Source of the DNA: Paracidovorax citrulli
Lineage (GTDB): Bacteria; Pseudomonadota; Gammaproteobacteria; Burkholderiales; Burkholderiaceae_C
Assembly (NCBI RefSeq): GCF_900100305.1
Contig: NZ_FNEY01000025.1
Location: 18,546-82,545 of the forward strand
Length of the DNA stretch: 64,000 nt
Direction: 5' to 3'
The translations under genes were made by a program, and so were the position numbers. How positions within the stretch are numbered: position 1 is the stretch's first letter; every line of letters starts with the position of its first letter. The notes below the pieces were generated by a model, which did not search any database, was not told where the DNA came from, and saw only the letters and a program-made list of their open reading frames with translations. Of the stretch, positions 9,203-16,885 are shown piece after piece.

Positions 9203-11269
9203 TCAGTGGCCGGGCGTGCCCACCATGTCCAGCACCTTCCGCACCAGCGCCTGGGCATCGAACGGCTTGACGATGAGCTCCATGTGGTGGGCGGCCAGGA
9301 AGCCGGGATCCATGGCCGCCTGCTCGGCGTAGCCCGTCATGAGCAGCACCAGGATGCCGGGAAGACGCTCGCGCGCGAAATCCGCCACCTGCCGGCCATT
9401 GGGCCCCGGCAGCCCCACGTCGGACACCAGCAGGTCGAAGTGGATGGCGCCCGACAGCATCGCCATGCCCCCGGCGCCTGAGCTGGCCGACAGCACCTGG
9501 AAGCCGAGGTCGCGCAGCAGTTCGCACACGAACTCGCGCACCGTGGCGTCGTCCTCCACCACCAGCACCGAATCCGGCCGCTTGCCCGCCTCGGCACTGT
9601 CCAGGCCGGCAGGCGCCTCGTCGCTGACCTCCTCGGACGAGCGCGGAAAGTAGAGCGACACGCAGGTGCCGCGCCCCTCTTCGCTTTCCAGCGCCACGGC
9701 GCCGCCCGACTGGCGCATGTAGCCGTAGATCATCGACAGGCCCAGCCCCGTTCCCTGCCCGATCGGCTTGGTGGTGAAGAACGGATCGAAGGCCAGGTCC
9801 AGCACTTCCTTGGACATGCCGTGGCCGGTATCGCTCACCTGCAGGCGCACCAGGTCGCCCGGCGGCAGCCCGAGCGCCTCGCGTACCTGGGGAGGCAGCG
9901 CCTGCGCTCCACCCAGGTTGTCCCCGGCGATGCGCAGGCGCCCGCCTTCGGGCATGGCGTCGCGGGCATTGATGGCCAGGTTGAGCACCGCGCTCTCGAG
10001 CTGGTGGACATCGGTGAGCACCGGCCAGAGATCCTCGGGAATCTCGATGTCCAGGCGAGTGTTTTCCCCGCAGGTGTTGCGCAGCATGGGCTCCAGGTTG
10101 CGGATGGACGCGGCGGCATCCACCGGGCGCACGTCCAGCGGCTGGCGCCGCGAGAAGGCCAGCAGCCGCTGCGTGAGCGCGGCGGCGCGCCGGGCCGACG
10201 ACAGGCCGGCCTCCACGTAGCGGGGAATGTCGTCCATGTGGCCGCGCGCATGGCGCTGGCCGATCAACTGCAGGGGCAGCACCACGCCCTGCAGCATGTT
10301 GTTGAAGTCGTGCGCGATGCCGCCCGTGAGCTGCCCGATCGCCTCCATCTTCTGGCTGTGGCGCACGCGCTCCTGGGACTGCAGCAGGGCTTCGGTGCGG
10401 GCGCGCTCGTCGGTCACGTCGCGGCCCACGGCCTGCACGAAGCCGTCGCCGGGCACCGCGGTCCAGTCGATCCAGCGGTCGGCGCCGCTGCGGTGGCGAA
10501 AGCGCAGCGTGGCCTGGTGGCGCACGGCCTCGGCCAGGCGCTGCACGTCGTCCGGCACGCGCACCGCCTCGTCGTCATGGATGAAGGAGAGGATGCGCCG
10601 GCCGATGGTCTCGTCCTCGGAATAGCCCAGCGTGGCCTGCCACGCGGGATTGACGGCGGCGATGGTGCCGTCGAGCCGCGTGACGACCAGCATGGCGTCC
10701 GACAGCAGCCAGAGCCGGTTGCGGTCGGCCGTGCGGTCGGCCACCTGCTGATCCAGCGTGGCGGCCAGGTCCTGCAGCCGCTGCTGGGCCAGGAACTTGC
10801 CGGTGGTCTCGACCACCGTGTCCATGAAGCCCACCACGGTGCCGGAGCCATCGCAGACCGGGCTGTAGCAGAAGGTGAAGTAGGCCTGCTCGTCGTAGCC
10901 CTGGCGGCGCACCACCAGCGGGAAGTCTTCCAGGAACACGGAATCCCCGGCGAGCGCGCGCTCGGCCAGCGGGCCGATTGTCTCCCACGCTTCGGCCCAG
11001 ACATCGTAGAAAGACCGGCCCAGCGCTTCGGGCTTGGCCCCCAGGATGACACGGAAGGCATCGTTGTAGATGGAGACCATTTCCGGCCCCCAGGCCAGGC
11101 ACTTGGGGAAGCGCGACGCCAGCACCATCTGCACCGCCACCCGCAACGCCTCGGGCCAGGACTCCATGGGGCCGAGCGGCGTGGAGGACCAGTCGTGCCG
11201 GCGCACGCGCTCGCTCATCTCGCCGGCGGTCCGCAGGAAGTCGGAATGCGTGGGGGAAGGAACACTCAT
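9203..11269 (-). CDS. Hybrid sensor histidine kinase with PAS domains and C-terminal receiver
   Basis: 688 residues. An N-terminal PAS-like region (about 35-160) with WPEALRVAVQMVLASRFP is typical of a family of soluble PAS kinases. A second PAS lies at about 185-295. HisKA has H320 in GGIAHDFNN, HATPase_c has its N-box at about N434 and DTGHGM at 490, and the receiver domain at about 568-685 has phospho-acceptor D617 in VSDVGLPGPNG. No membrane segment is seen, so sensing is cytoplasmic. I chose the ATG at 11269, where the conserved region begins. The ligand and the output partner are unknown; no response regulator gene adjoins it. Confidence 0.9.
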   Translation of the reverse strand: MSVPSPTHSDFLRTAGEMSERVRRHDWSSTPLGPMESWPEALRVAVQMVLASRFPKCLAWGPEMVSIYNDAFRVILGAKPEALGRSFYDVWAEAWETIGPLAERALAGDSVFLEDFPLVVRRQGYDEQAYFTFCYSPVCDGSGTVVGFMDTVVETTGKFLAQQRLQDLAATLDQQVADRTADRNRLWLLSDAMLVVTRLDGTIAAVNPAWQATLGYSEDETIGRRILSFIHDDEAVRVPDDVQRLAEAVRHQATLRFRHRSGADRWIDWTAVPGDGFVQAVGRDVTDERARTEALLQSQERVRHSQKMEAIGQLTGGIAHDFNNMLQGVVLPLQLIGQRHARGHMDDIPRYVEAGLSSARRAAALTQRLLAFSRRQPLDVRPVDAAASIRNLEPMLRNTCGENTRLDIEIPEDLWPVLTDVHQLESAVLNLAINARDAMPEGGRLRIAGDNLGGAQALPPQVREALGLPPGDLVRLQVSDTGHGMSKEVLDLAFDPFFTTKPIGQGTGLGLSMIYGYMRQSGGAVALESEEGRGTCVSLYFPRSSEEVSDEAPAGLDSAEAGKRPDSVLVVEDDATVREFVCELLRDLGFQVLSASSGAGGMAMLSGAIHFDLLVSDVGLPGPNGRQVADFARERLPGILVLLMTGYAEQAAMDPGFLAAHHMELIVKPFDAQALVRKVLDMVGTPGH

Positions 11270-11402
11270 GTCGGGGGCGATGATGACATGGCCAAAGCGC
11301 CCCTCCGCACCAACCGCCATTGCGCCCGCAGGGGCACGAGGGGCTGTTCCGCCGACCGGAACACGGCCGAGCCGTGCGCCTTTTTGCCGAGCCCGGCGAC
11401 GC

Positions 11403-12656
11403 TCAGGCCCGGGCGGCCCGACCGTGCGCATCGCCCATGCGCACGGCCAGCGCTGCCGCACAGGCCAGCGTGGCCAGCACGGCCACGCCGGACCAGCCCC
11501 AGCGGGCCATGGCCAGCGCACCGAGCGCGGAACCCGTGGCCATGCCGATGAACACGCCAGTGAACAGCAGGGCATTCAGGCGGCTGCGCGCGGCGGGCTC
11601 CAGGCCATAGACGAGGGTCTGGTGGGCCACCAGCGCCGCCTGGATGCCGAAGTCGAAACCGATGGCACTGGCCACCAGCAGGCCGAGCTGCGCCCAGCCG
11701 GGGAGCCAGTGCGCGGCCAGCAGAGACGCGAACAACACCAGGGCCAGCCCCGATCCCAGTTGCGTGACCAAGCCGGGCCCGCGGCGGTCGGCCAGCCGGC
11801 CGGCCAGGGGCGCGGCGAGCGCGCCGGCCGCTCCGGCAAGGCCGAAGGCACCCGCCGCCGCACTGCCCCAGTGAAACTCGCTGTGCAGCATCACGGCAAG
11901 CGTGGACCAGAAAGCGCTGAACGCGACCGACAGCAACCCCTGCGCGAGTGCCGCGCGGCGCAGCGGGCGCTGCGACCGCCACAGCCCGGCCATGGAGGCG
12001 AGCAGCGCGCCATAGCCCAGGTGGGTGGTGGGCGCGAAGCGCGGCAGCCAGCGCCAGGCGGCCACGCCCAGCAGCGCGACCGCGGCGGCCGCGGCGCCAT
12101 ACACGGCGCGCCAGCCGAACGCCGCCGCGCCCAGGCCGCTCACCACCCGCGACAGCAGGATGCCCAGCAGCAGGCCCGTCATCACCGTGCCCACCACCTT
12201 GCCGCGCGCATGCGGGGCCGCCACGGTGGCTGCGGCCGGCACTACGTCCTGCGCGAGGGTGGCGGACAGGCCGATGGCGAGGCTGGCGGCCAGCAGCGCG
12301 GCGATGCCGGGGGCCGCGGCGCTGGCCAGCAGCGCCGCGGCGAGCATGGCCGCCTTGGCCAGGATGATGCGGCGCCGGTCGTACCGGTCTCCCAGCGGGG
12401 CGAGCAACAGGATACCGAGCGCATAGCCCAGTTGCGTGAGGGTGGGCACGAGGCCGACGGAGCGCCCGTCCGCATGGATGTCCGGGCCCAGCACGCCGAG
12501 CATCGGCTGGCTGTAGTAGAGCGAGGCCACGCTCACGCCGGCGGTGGTGGCCAGCAGCAGGACCAATGCCGCCGGTACCTCGGCGAGTTGCGCGGTGCCG
12601 CCGGGGGCTGCAGGGGCCATGCCGGCAGAGTTATGCGCGGGATGAATGGAAGTCAT
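11403..12656 (-). CDS. MFS transporter (DHA1-type, YnfM-like), probable exporter
   Basis: 417 residues and about 12 hydrophobic spans. The loop between spans 2 and 3 carries APLGDRYDRRRIIL, the MFS motif A. LYYSQPMLGVLGPDI in the first span region is typical of the YnfM/AraJ-like exporters. It would exchange a small molecule for protons across the inner membrane; the substrate is unknown. It is divergent from a LysR gene with 95 bases between the starts, a common regulator-exporter pair. Confidence 0.88.
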   Translation of the reverse strand: MTSIHPAHNSAGMAPAAPGGTAQLAEVPAALVLLLATTAGVSVASLYYSQPMLGVLGPDIHADGRSVGLVPTLTQLGYALGILLLAPLGDRYDRRRIILAKAAMLAAALLASAAAPGIAALLAASLAIGLSATLAQDVVPAAATVAAPHARGKVVGTVMTGLLLGILLSRVVSGLGAAAFGWRAVYGAAAAAVALLGVAAWRWLPRFAPTTHLGYGALLASMAGLWRSQRPLRRAALAQGLLSVAFSAFWSTLAVMLHSEFHWGSAAAGAFGLAGAAGALAAPLAGRLADRRGPGLVTQLGSGLALVLFASLLAAHWLPGWAQLGLLVASAIGFDFGIQAALVAHQTLVYGLEPAARSRLNALLFTGVFIGMATGSALGALAMARWGWSGVAVLATLACAAALAVRMGDAHGRAARA

Positions 12657-12751
12657 AGGAATACGCCTGGGAAAGACAATGGCTGCAGTGTCCCCGCTCC
12701 TTAGGATATGCGGTAGCCTACCCGCGCGCAGATCAGATATACGCTACACGC

Positions 12752-13774
12752 ATGACCAATCCGTCCCTGCTCATGAACGGTGCCGACCGCATCGAGTTGC
12801 TGCAGACCTTCGTCCGCATCGTGGACAGCGGCAGCCTGTCCGCAGCGGCGCGGCAGCTCGGCACCACCCAGCCCACCGTCAGCCGGCGCCTGCAGGCGCT
12901 GGAGCGCGGCATGGGCCTGCGGTTGCTGCAGCGCTCCACGCACGGCATGAAGCTCACGGAAGATGGCGAGCGCTGCTTCGCCCATGCCAGGGAACTGCTG
13001 GCGCAGTGGCAGGCCATGGAGTCGGACCTGCGCGGCGCGCACGACACGCCCCGGGGCCTGCTGCGCGTGCAGGCCCCGCACGCGTTCGGACAGGACCAGC
13101 TGATAGCGCCGCTGGCGGCCTTCCTGCGCCGCTATCCCGAGGTATCGGTCGAATGGCTGCTGCACGACCGCCAGCCGGACTTCATCGCGGAGGGCATCGA
13201 CTGCGCGATCCAGGTGGGGCCGGTGCGGGATCCGTCCGTCGTCGCCACGCACGTGGCCGAGGTGCCCCGCATCGTGGTGGCCTCGCCAGGCCTGCTGGAG
13301 GCGCACGGCGGCGCGCCGCCGCACCCGCAGGACCTGGGCGCCCTGCCCTGGCTGGCCCTGCGCACCTATTACCTGCGCGAGGTGGAACTGCATCCGGAGG
13401 AAGGGCTGGCCACGGCACCCGCTGCGGCAGCGAAACCGGATGCCACCGCCGGACCGCAGGCCATCGCCATCCGGCCGAGGATGGCCACCGACAGCCTGCA
13501 TGCCCTGCGCAACGCGGCACTGTCGGGCCTGGGCGCAGCCCTCGTGTCCGCCTGGGCGGTGCAGGACGACCTGCGCTCGGGCCGGCTGGTGCATGTCGTG
13601 CCAGGCTGGAGGGCGCAGCCCCTGCCCGTGCATCTGGTCTATCCGCCCACCCGCCACCCGCCGGCACGCCTGCGCGTCTTCCTGGAGGCGATGCGCGAAG
13701 CGATTCCGTCGATCGCCGGCATGCAGGCACGGCGCGTGGCACCATCCGGGCCATCCTTGCGACCACGGCGATGA
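12752..13774 (+). CDS. LysR-family regulator divergent from the MFS gene
   Basis: 340 residues, a little longer than usual because of an insert near residue 225 (EEGLATAPAAAAKPDA) and a basic tail. The HTH is LSAAARQLGTTQPTVSRRLQ at about residues 28-47. The effector-binding domain follows from about 95. It is divergent from the MFS exporter and most likely controls it. Its stop codon overlaps an ATG (ATGA at 13771-13774) that would open the phosphatase gene if the downstream C tract had one more base, so the two may once have been translationally coupled. Confidence 0.9.
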   Translation: MTNPSLLMNGADRIELLQTFVRIVDSGSLSAAARQLGTTQPTVSRRLQALERGMGLRLLQRSTHGMKLTEDGERCFAHARELLAQWQAMESDLRGAHDTPRGLLRVQAPHAFGQDQLIAPLAAFLRRYPEVSVEWLLHDRQPDFIAEGIDCAIQVGPVRDPSVVATHVAEVPRIVVASPGLLEAHGGAPPHPQDLGALPWLALRTYYLREVELHPEEGLATAPAAAAKPDATAGPQAIAIRPRMATDSLHALRNAALSGLGAALVSAWAVQDDLRSGRLVHVVPGWRAQPLPVHLVYPPTRHPPARLRVFLEAMREAIPSIAGMQARRVAPSGPSLRPRR

Positions 13775-13780
13775 GCGACA

Positions 13781-13790
13781 CCCCCCCCCC
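13781..13790 (+). repeat. C10 homopolymer at the 5' end of the phosphatase reading frame
   Basis: Ten consecutive C follow the ATG at 13771, which overlaps the LysR stop. With 10 C this ATG leads into a frame that does not encode the phosphatase. With 11 or 8 C it would run in frame into MAHANHAPVR of the phosphatase. The tract is therefore either a slippage switch or a length error in the assembly. Confidence 0.8.
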
Positions 13791-13826
13791 TCTCCCCTTC
13801 CGGATCTGGCCCCGCTGCGGGAGCGG

Positions 13827-14315
13827 ATGGCCCACGCCAACCACGCCCCCGTGCGCATCCTCATGGTCTGCATGGGGAACATCTGCCGCAGCCCCACGGC
13901 CCACGGCGTGCTCGAGACAATGGCCGCGGACGCGGGCCTGGACGGCAGGATCGAGGTGGACTCCGCCGGCACGCACGACTACCACGTGGGCGAGCCGCCC
14001 GACGAGCGCGCCCAGGCCCATGCGCGGCGCAGGGGCTATGACCTGTCAGCCCAGCGCGCCCGCCACCTGGGCCTCCAGGACTTCGAGGACTTCGACCTCG
14101 TGCTGGTCATGGACGCCCGCAACGAGGCCGCGGCGCGCGCACTGTGCCCGCCATCGCGACGGGGCCGCCTGCACCGACTGACGGATTTCCGCCAGGCCCT
14201 GCCGGCGCACGAGGTGCCGGATCCGTACTACGGCGGAGCCGACGGCTTCGAGCACGTGCTGGACGTGGTGGAGGATGCATGCGCGGGCCTGCTGGCCGCG
14301 CTGCGCGCGGCATGA
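13827..14315 (+). CDS. Low-molecular-weight protein-tyrosine phosphatase
   Basis: 162 residues from the internal ATG. The P-loop CMGNICRS supplies the nucleophile C15 and R21 (CX5R-S), and the general acid is D132 in DPYYGG, so all catalytic residues of LMW-PTPs are present. It would hydrolyse phosphotyrosine in the cytoplasm; possible partners are tyrosine kinases of polysaccharide export, none of which is in the window. A longer start at 13771 (ATGA overlap with LysR) is blocked only by the length of the C10 tract at 13781-13790. The short version still contains the full domain, so activity need not depend on the tract; expression might. Confidence 0.88.
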   Translation: MAHANHAPVRILMVCMGNICRSPTAHGVLETMAADAGLDGRIEVDSAGTHDYHVGEPPDERAQAHARRRGYDLSAQRARHLGLQDFEDFDLVLVMDARNEAAARALCPPSRRGRLHRLTDFRQALPAHEVPDPYYGGADGFEHVLDVVEDACAGLLAALRAA

Positions 14316-14341
14316 GCACGCCGCACGCTTCAGCCATCGTC

Positions 14342-15271
14342 TCAGCGACGTTGACGACCAGCGTATTGCTGATTCAGCAGAGTTGCAGAAATATCATCGA
14401 ATGTTCGAGTTTCCCCATCACTTTGGTCCATGTATTGAGTGCTGGGATCCGTTCCGACTCGGACATCGAACAACCGGGTACTGTCGTCGGCAAGTGCATG
14501 AGCCGTAAGTTGCTCGCCAACAGGCGGCAACCCCATTTTCCTCATCTGCTTATTGATCTCTTCTTGACCCAAAGGACTAATAGACTCCATCCGTCCTGAA
14601 TCTTTGCCAGAAGGTGCACGCTCGGCCCACGCTTCACCCTGAATACGCGAGTTGGCCGCGAGTTGCGCGAGAGGATACGACTGACCTGTCCGCGAATCGT
14701 GCAGAACAGCTTGGTCCAGTGTGCAAGCACTGGGATGACCGGGCCATGGATCCACGACAACAGTTTTGGATTCACCCCAGCGCGCTACCCGCGGATCTCC
14801 AATCAAAAGAAATTCATGAGACCCCCCGTCAGGGAGAGACTGCCTCCTCCGCATGATGGGAGCACTGAGGGATTCATTGTGCAAGGCTGCGCCAGCCACC
14901 GATGCGAACACAGCGCAATTGCCACCTTGGGACTTTTGCGCCCGCTTCAATTTCGTCGCCGCTCCGTCCCTGCGCGCAATTACATCCCTTGCCCAGCTTT
15001 CGCCCTGACTTGCACGTATGTCCGTCACCTGGTTACCGGCTCCAGCATGCATGACATTTCTCGTGATTCGATTTGCTCGACCAGCTGCCTTAAGATTCTC
15101 GAAGACTTCGCTTGGAACAGAAACAGTCTTGTGCCTATATCCTCCAGAAATCCCCAGCGTCGAGCTATGTACATTTTCATGTACTTTCACGATGTCATCG
15201 CGGTTGCTGGAGTTCAGAGCATTCCAGGTGCCTTGAGAAGAGCTACCGCCTGAAAGAATTTTTTTAAACAT
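14342..15271 (-). CDS. Candidate type III effector 1, papain-like Cys-His-Asp protein
   Basis: 309 residues from the ATG at 15271. The first 50 residues are Ser/Asn/Gly-rich, as in type III secretion signals. Likely catalytic residues are C119 in GGNCAVFASVAGAAL, H152 in SHEFLLIGDP and D174 in TVVVDPWPG, in the order and spacing of papain-like cysteine proteases or transglutaminase-like effectors. Base composition is clearly less GC-rich than the neighbours, a sign of acquisition. A perfect PIP box on the same strand ends 63 bases before the start. The upstream ATG at 15346 lies inside that box and is therefore unlikely. I cannot name a family. A non-secreted hydrolase is the main alternative. 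Confidence 0.6.
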   Translation of the reverse strand: MFKKILSGGSSSQGTWNALNSSNRDDIVKVHENVHSSTLGISGGYRHKTVSVPSEVFENLKAAGRANRITRNVMHAGAGNQVTDIRASQGESWARDVIARRDGAATKLKRAQKSQGGNCAVFASVAGAALHNESLSAPIMRRRQSLPDGGSHEFLLIGDPRVARWGESKTVVVDPWPGHPSACTLDQAVLHDSRTGQSYPLAQLAANSRIQGEAWAERAPSGKDSGRMESISPLGQEEINKQMRKMGLPPVGEQLTAHALADDSTRLFDVRVGTDPSTQYMDQSDGETRTFDDISATLLNQQYAGRQRR

Positions 15272-15334
15272 ATTGACCAGAAAAGAATAGATGAGCCCAT
15301 TCTCCCCTGCGCGAATCCAAATGAATCGAATCAA

Positions 15335-15359
15335 GCGAATTTCCAATCAACAAAACGAA
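15335..15359 (-). promoter_or_regulatory. PIP box (HrpX/HrpB-type) upstream of candidate effector 1
   Basis: Read on the minus strand: TTCGT at 15359-15355, 15 bases, then TTCGC at 15339-15335. This matches TTCGB-N15-TTCGB exactly (equivalently TTCG-N16-TTCG, the hrpII box of Ralstonia). It faces the effector gene and lies 63 bases before its start. A possible -10 (TATTCT) lies about 45 bases downstream of the box, farther than the usual 30-32. Confidence 0.65.
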
Positions 15360-15424
15360 GCGGGCTGCGCATAGCGAGTTTGGGACAAATGTGCGCTGTC
15401 GCGGCCTTGTCATGCTTGCAACAA

Positions 15425-16882
15425 TCAACGATGGGCCCGCTCGACCAGCCCGCCACCCAGCGCCTTGTAGAGCGCCACCGCATTGCCGAGCTCCGCGCGG
15501 CGCAGGTCCAGCAGCGCCTGCTGCGCGGCGTACTGCTGGCGCCGGGCGTCCAGCAGTTCCAGTCGCCCGTCCGTGCCCGCCCGGTAGCGCAGTTCCGACA
15601 GCTCCACGCGCCGGGCGGCGCTGGCCACGGTACGCGCCTGGGCGTCGATCTGCCGGCCGTAGGTGGCCGCTCCCGCGAGCGCATCGGCCACCTCGCGGAA
15701 GGCGACCTGGATCGCCCGTTCGTACTGGACCACAGCCTCGGAGCGCCGCACTTGGGCGAGGCGCAGTTCCCCGCGCAGGCGACCGCGGTCGAAGAGCGGC
15801 TGGGTGATCTGCGGCGCGAAGCGCCAGGTGCCCCAGCCCGCGTCGAACAGGCCGCCCAGCGAATCGCTGGCACGGCCGACGGACGCGGTGAGCGCGATCC
15901 GCGGAAAGAACGCCGCCCGCGCCGCGCCGACATCGGCATGCGCGGCGACGAGCGCCTGTTCGGCCTGCAGCAGGTCCGGCCGCGCCAGCAGCAGGCCGGA
16001 GGGCAGCCCCGCCGGCAGACGGGCGGCGACGGGCCGCGCCTCCAGCGGCAGCGGCTCGGGCAGGACTGCCGGCGGATCGGAGCCCAGCAGCAGCCGCAGG
16101 GCGTTGTCCGCCTGGTCGAGCGCCCGCTGGCGAGCCTCCAGGTCGGCCTCCGCGGCGGCGACCTGCCCTTCGGCCTGCACCACGTCCAGCCCGCTGTTCT
16201 GCCCGGCCTGCCGCCATAGCCGCGCCAGTTCCAGGGATTGCCGCCAATCCGAAAGCGTGCGCACGGTGAGCTGCAGCTGTTCCTGCGCCAGCCGCTGGGC
16301 GAAATACGCGTCCGCCACCGCGCCCACCAGGGTGATCTGTGCGGCGCGGTGGCCGTGCTCGCTGGCCAGGTAACGCGCCAGCGCGGCATCGGACAGCGAC
16401 CGGACGCGGCCGAACAGGTCCAGTTCGAACGCGCTCACGCCCACGCCCAAGGCCGCCTGCCCGGAAACCGCCGCGCCAGCGGACCCGGCCGCACCGGCTC
16501 CGGTGCCGGAGCGGGCCCCGCGCTCGCGCGACGCGGAGGCGTCCAGCGCCACCTCGGGCCAGCGCGCGGAGCGCTGGATGCGGTACTGGGCCTGCACGGC
16601 TTCGGCCTGCAGCGCCGCCAGCCGCAGGTCGCGGTTGTGCTCCAGCGCGGCCGCGATCAGCCGCTGCAGGCGCGGATCTTCGAACATGTCGCGCCAGCCC
16701 AGGTCGGCCACGGGCACGTCCGGACGCACGGAAGTGCCTGGCGAGAGCGAGGCAGCGGCGCCAGCACGGCCGCCGTAGTCCGGGAACACCGCGGGCACCG
16801 GAGGAGCCGGCCGTTCCAGCGGAGGGGTCAGCGTGCAGGCGGACAGCAGCGCCAGGAGAGGCATCATCGCAACGGTACGCAT
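15425..16882 (-). CDS. Outer-membrane efflux lipoprotein (NodT/OprM family)
   Basis: 485 residues. The signal peptide ends in LLSAC-TLTPP, a lipobox with the lipidated Cys at about residue 16. Two OEP repeats follow, each a long Ala/Gln/Arg-rich helical hairpin, with AALEHNRDLRLAALQAEAVQ in the first. It forms the trimeric outer-membrane duct for the RND pump. The gene starts 4 bases after the pump gene stop and is the last of the adaptor-pump-duct operon. Confidence 0.93.
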   Translation of the reverse strand: MRTVAMMPLLALLSACTLTPPLERPAPPVPAVFPDYGGRAGAAASLSPGTSVRPDVPVADLGWRDMFEDPRLQRLIAAALEHNRDLRLAALQAEAVQAQYRIQRSARWPEVALDASASRERGARSGTGAGAAGSAGAAVSGQAALGVGVSAFELDLFGRVRSLSDAALARYLASEHGHRAAQITLVGAVADAYFAQRLAQEQLQLTVRTLSDWRQSLELARLWRQAGQNSGLDVVQAEGQVAAAEADLEARQRALDQADNALRLLLGSDPPAVLPEPLPLEARPVAARLPAGLPSGLLLARPDLLQAEQALVAAHADVGAARAAFFPRIALTASVGRASDSLGGLFDAGWGTWRFAPQITQPLFDRGRLRGELRLAQVRRSEAVVQYERAIQVAFREVADALAGAATYGRQIDAQARTVASAARRVELSELRYRAGTDGRLELLDARRQQYAAQQALLDLRRAELGNAVALYKALGGGLVERAHR

Positions 16883-16885
16883 GGC

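Noticed and set aside
13827..14315. Calling the phosphatase a pseudogene because of the C10 tract
   Set aside because: The full catalytic domain is in frame from ATG 13827, so a functional protein can still be made.
15311..15339. A second PIP-like pair formed by GCGAA at 15311 and GCGAA at 15335
   Set aside because: The spacer is 19 bases, not 15, so it does not fit the box.
15335..15346. Upstream ATG of candidate effector 1 (15346)
   Set aside because: The start codon would lie within the PIP box, and the extra 25 residues are not supported by any ribosome binding site.
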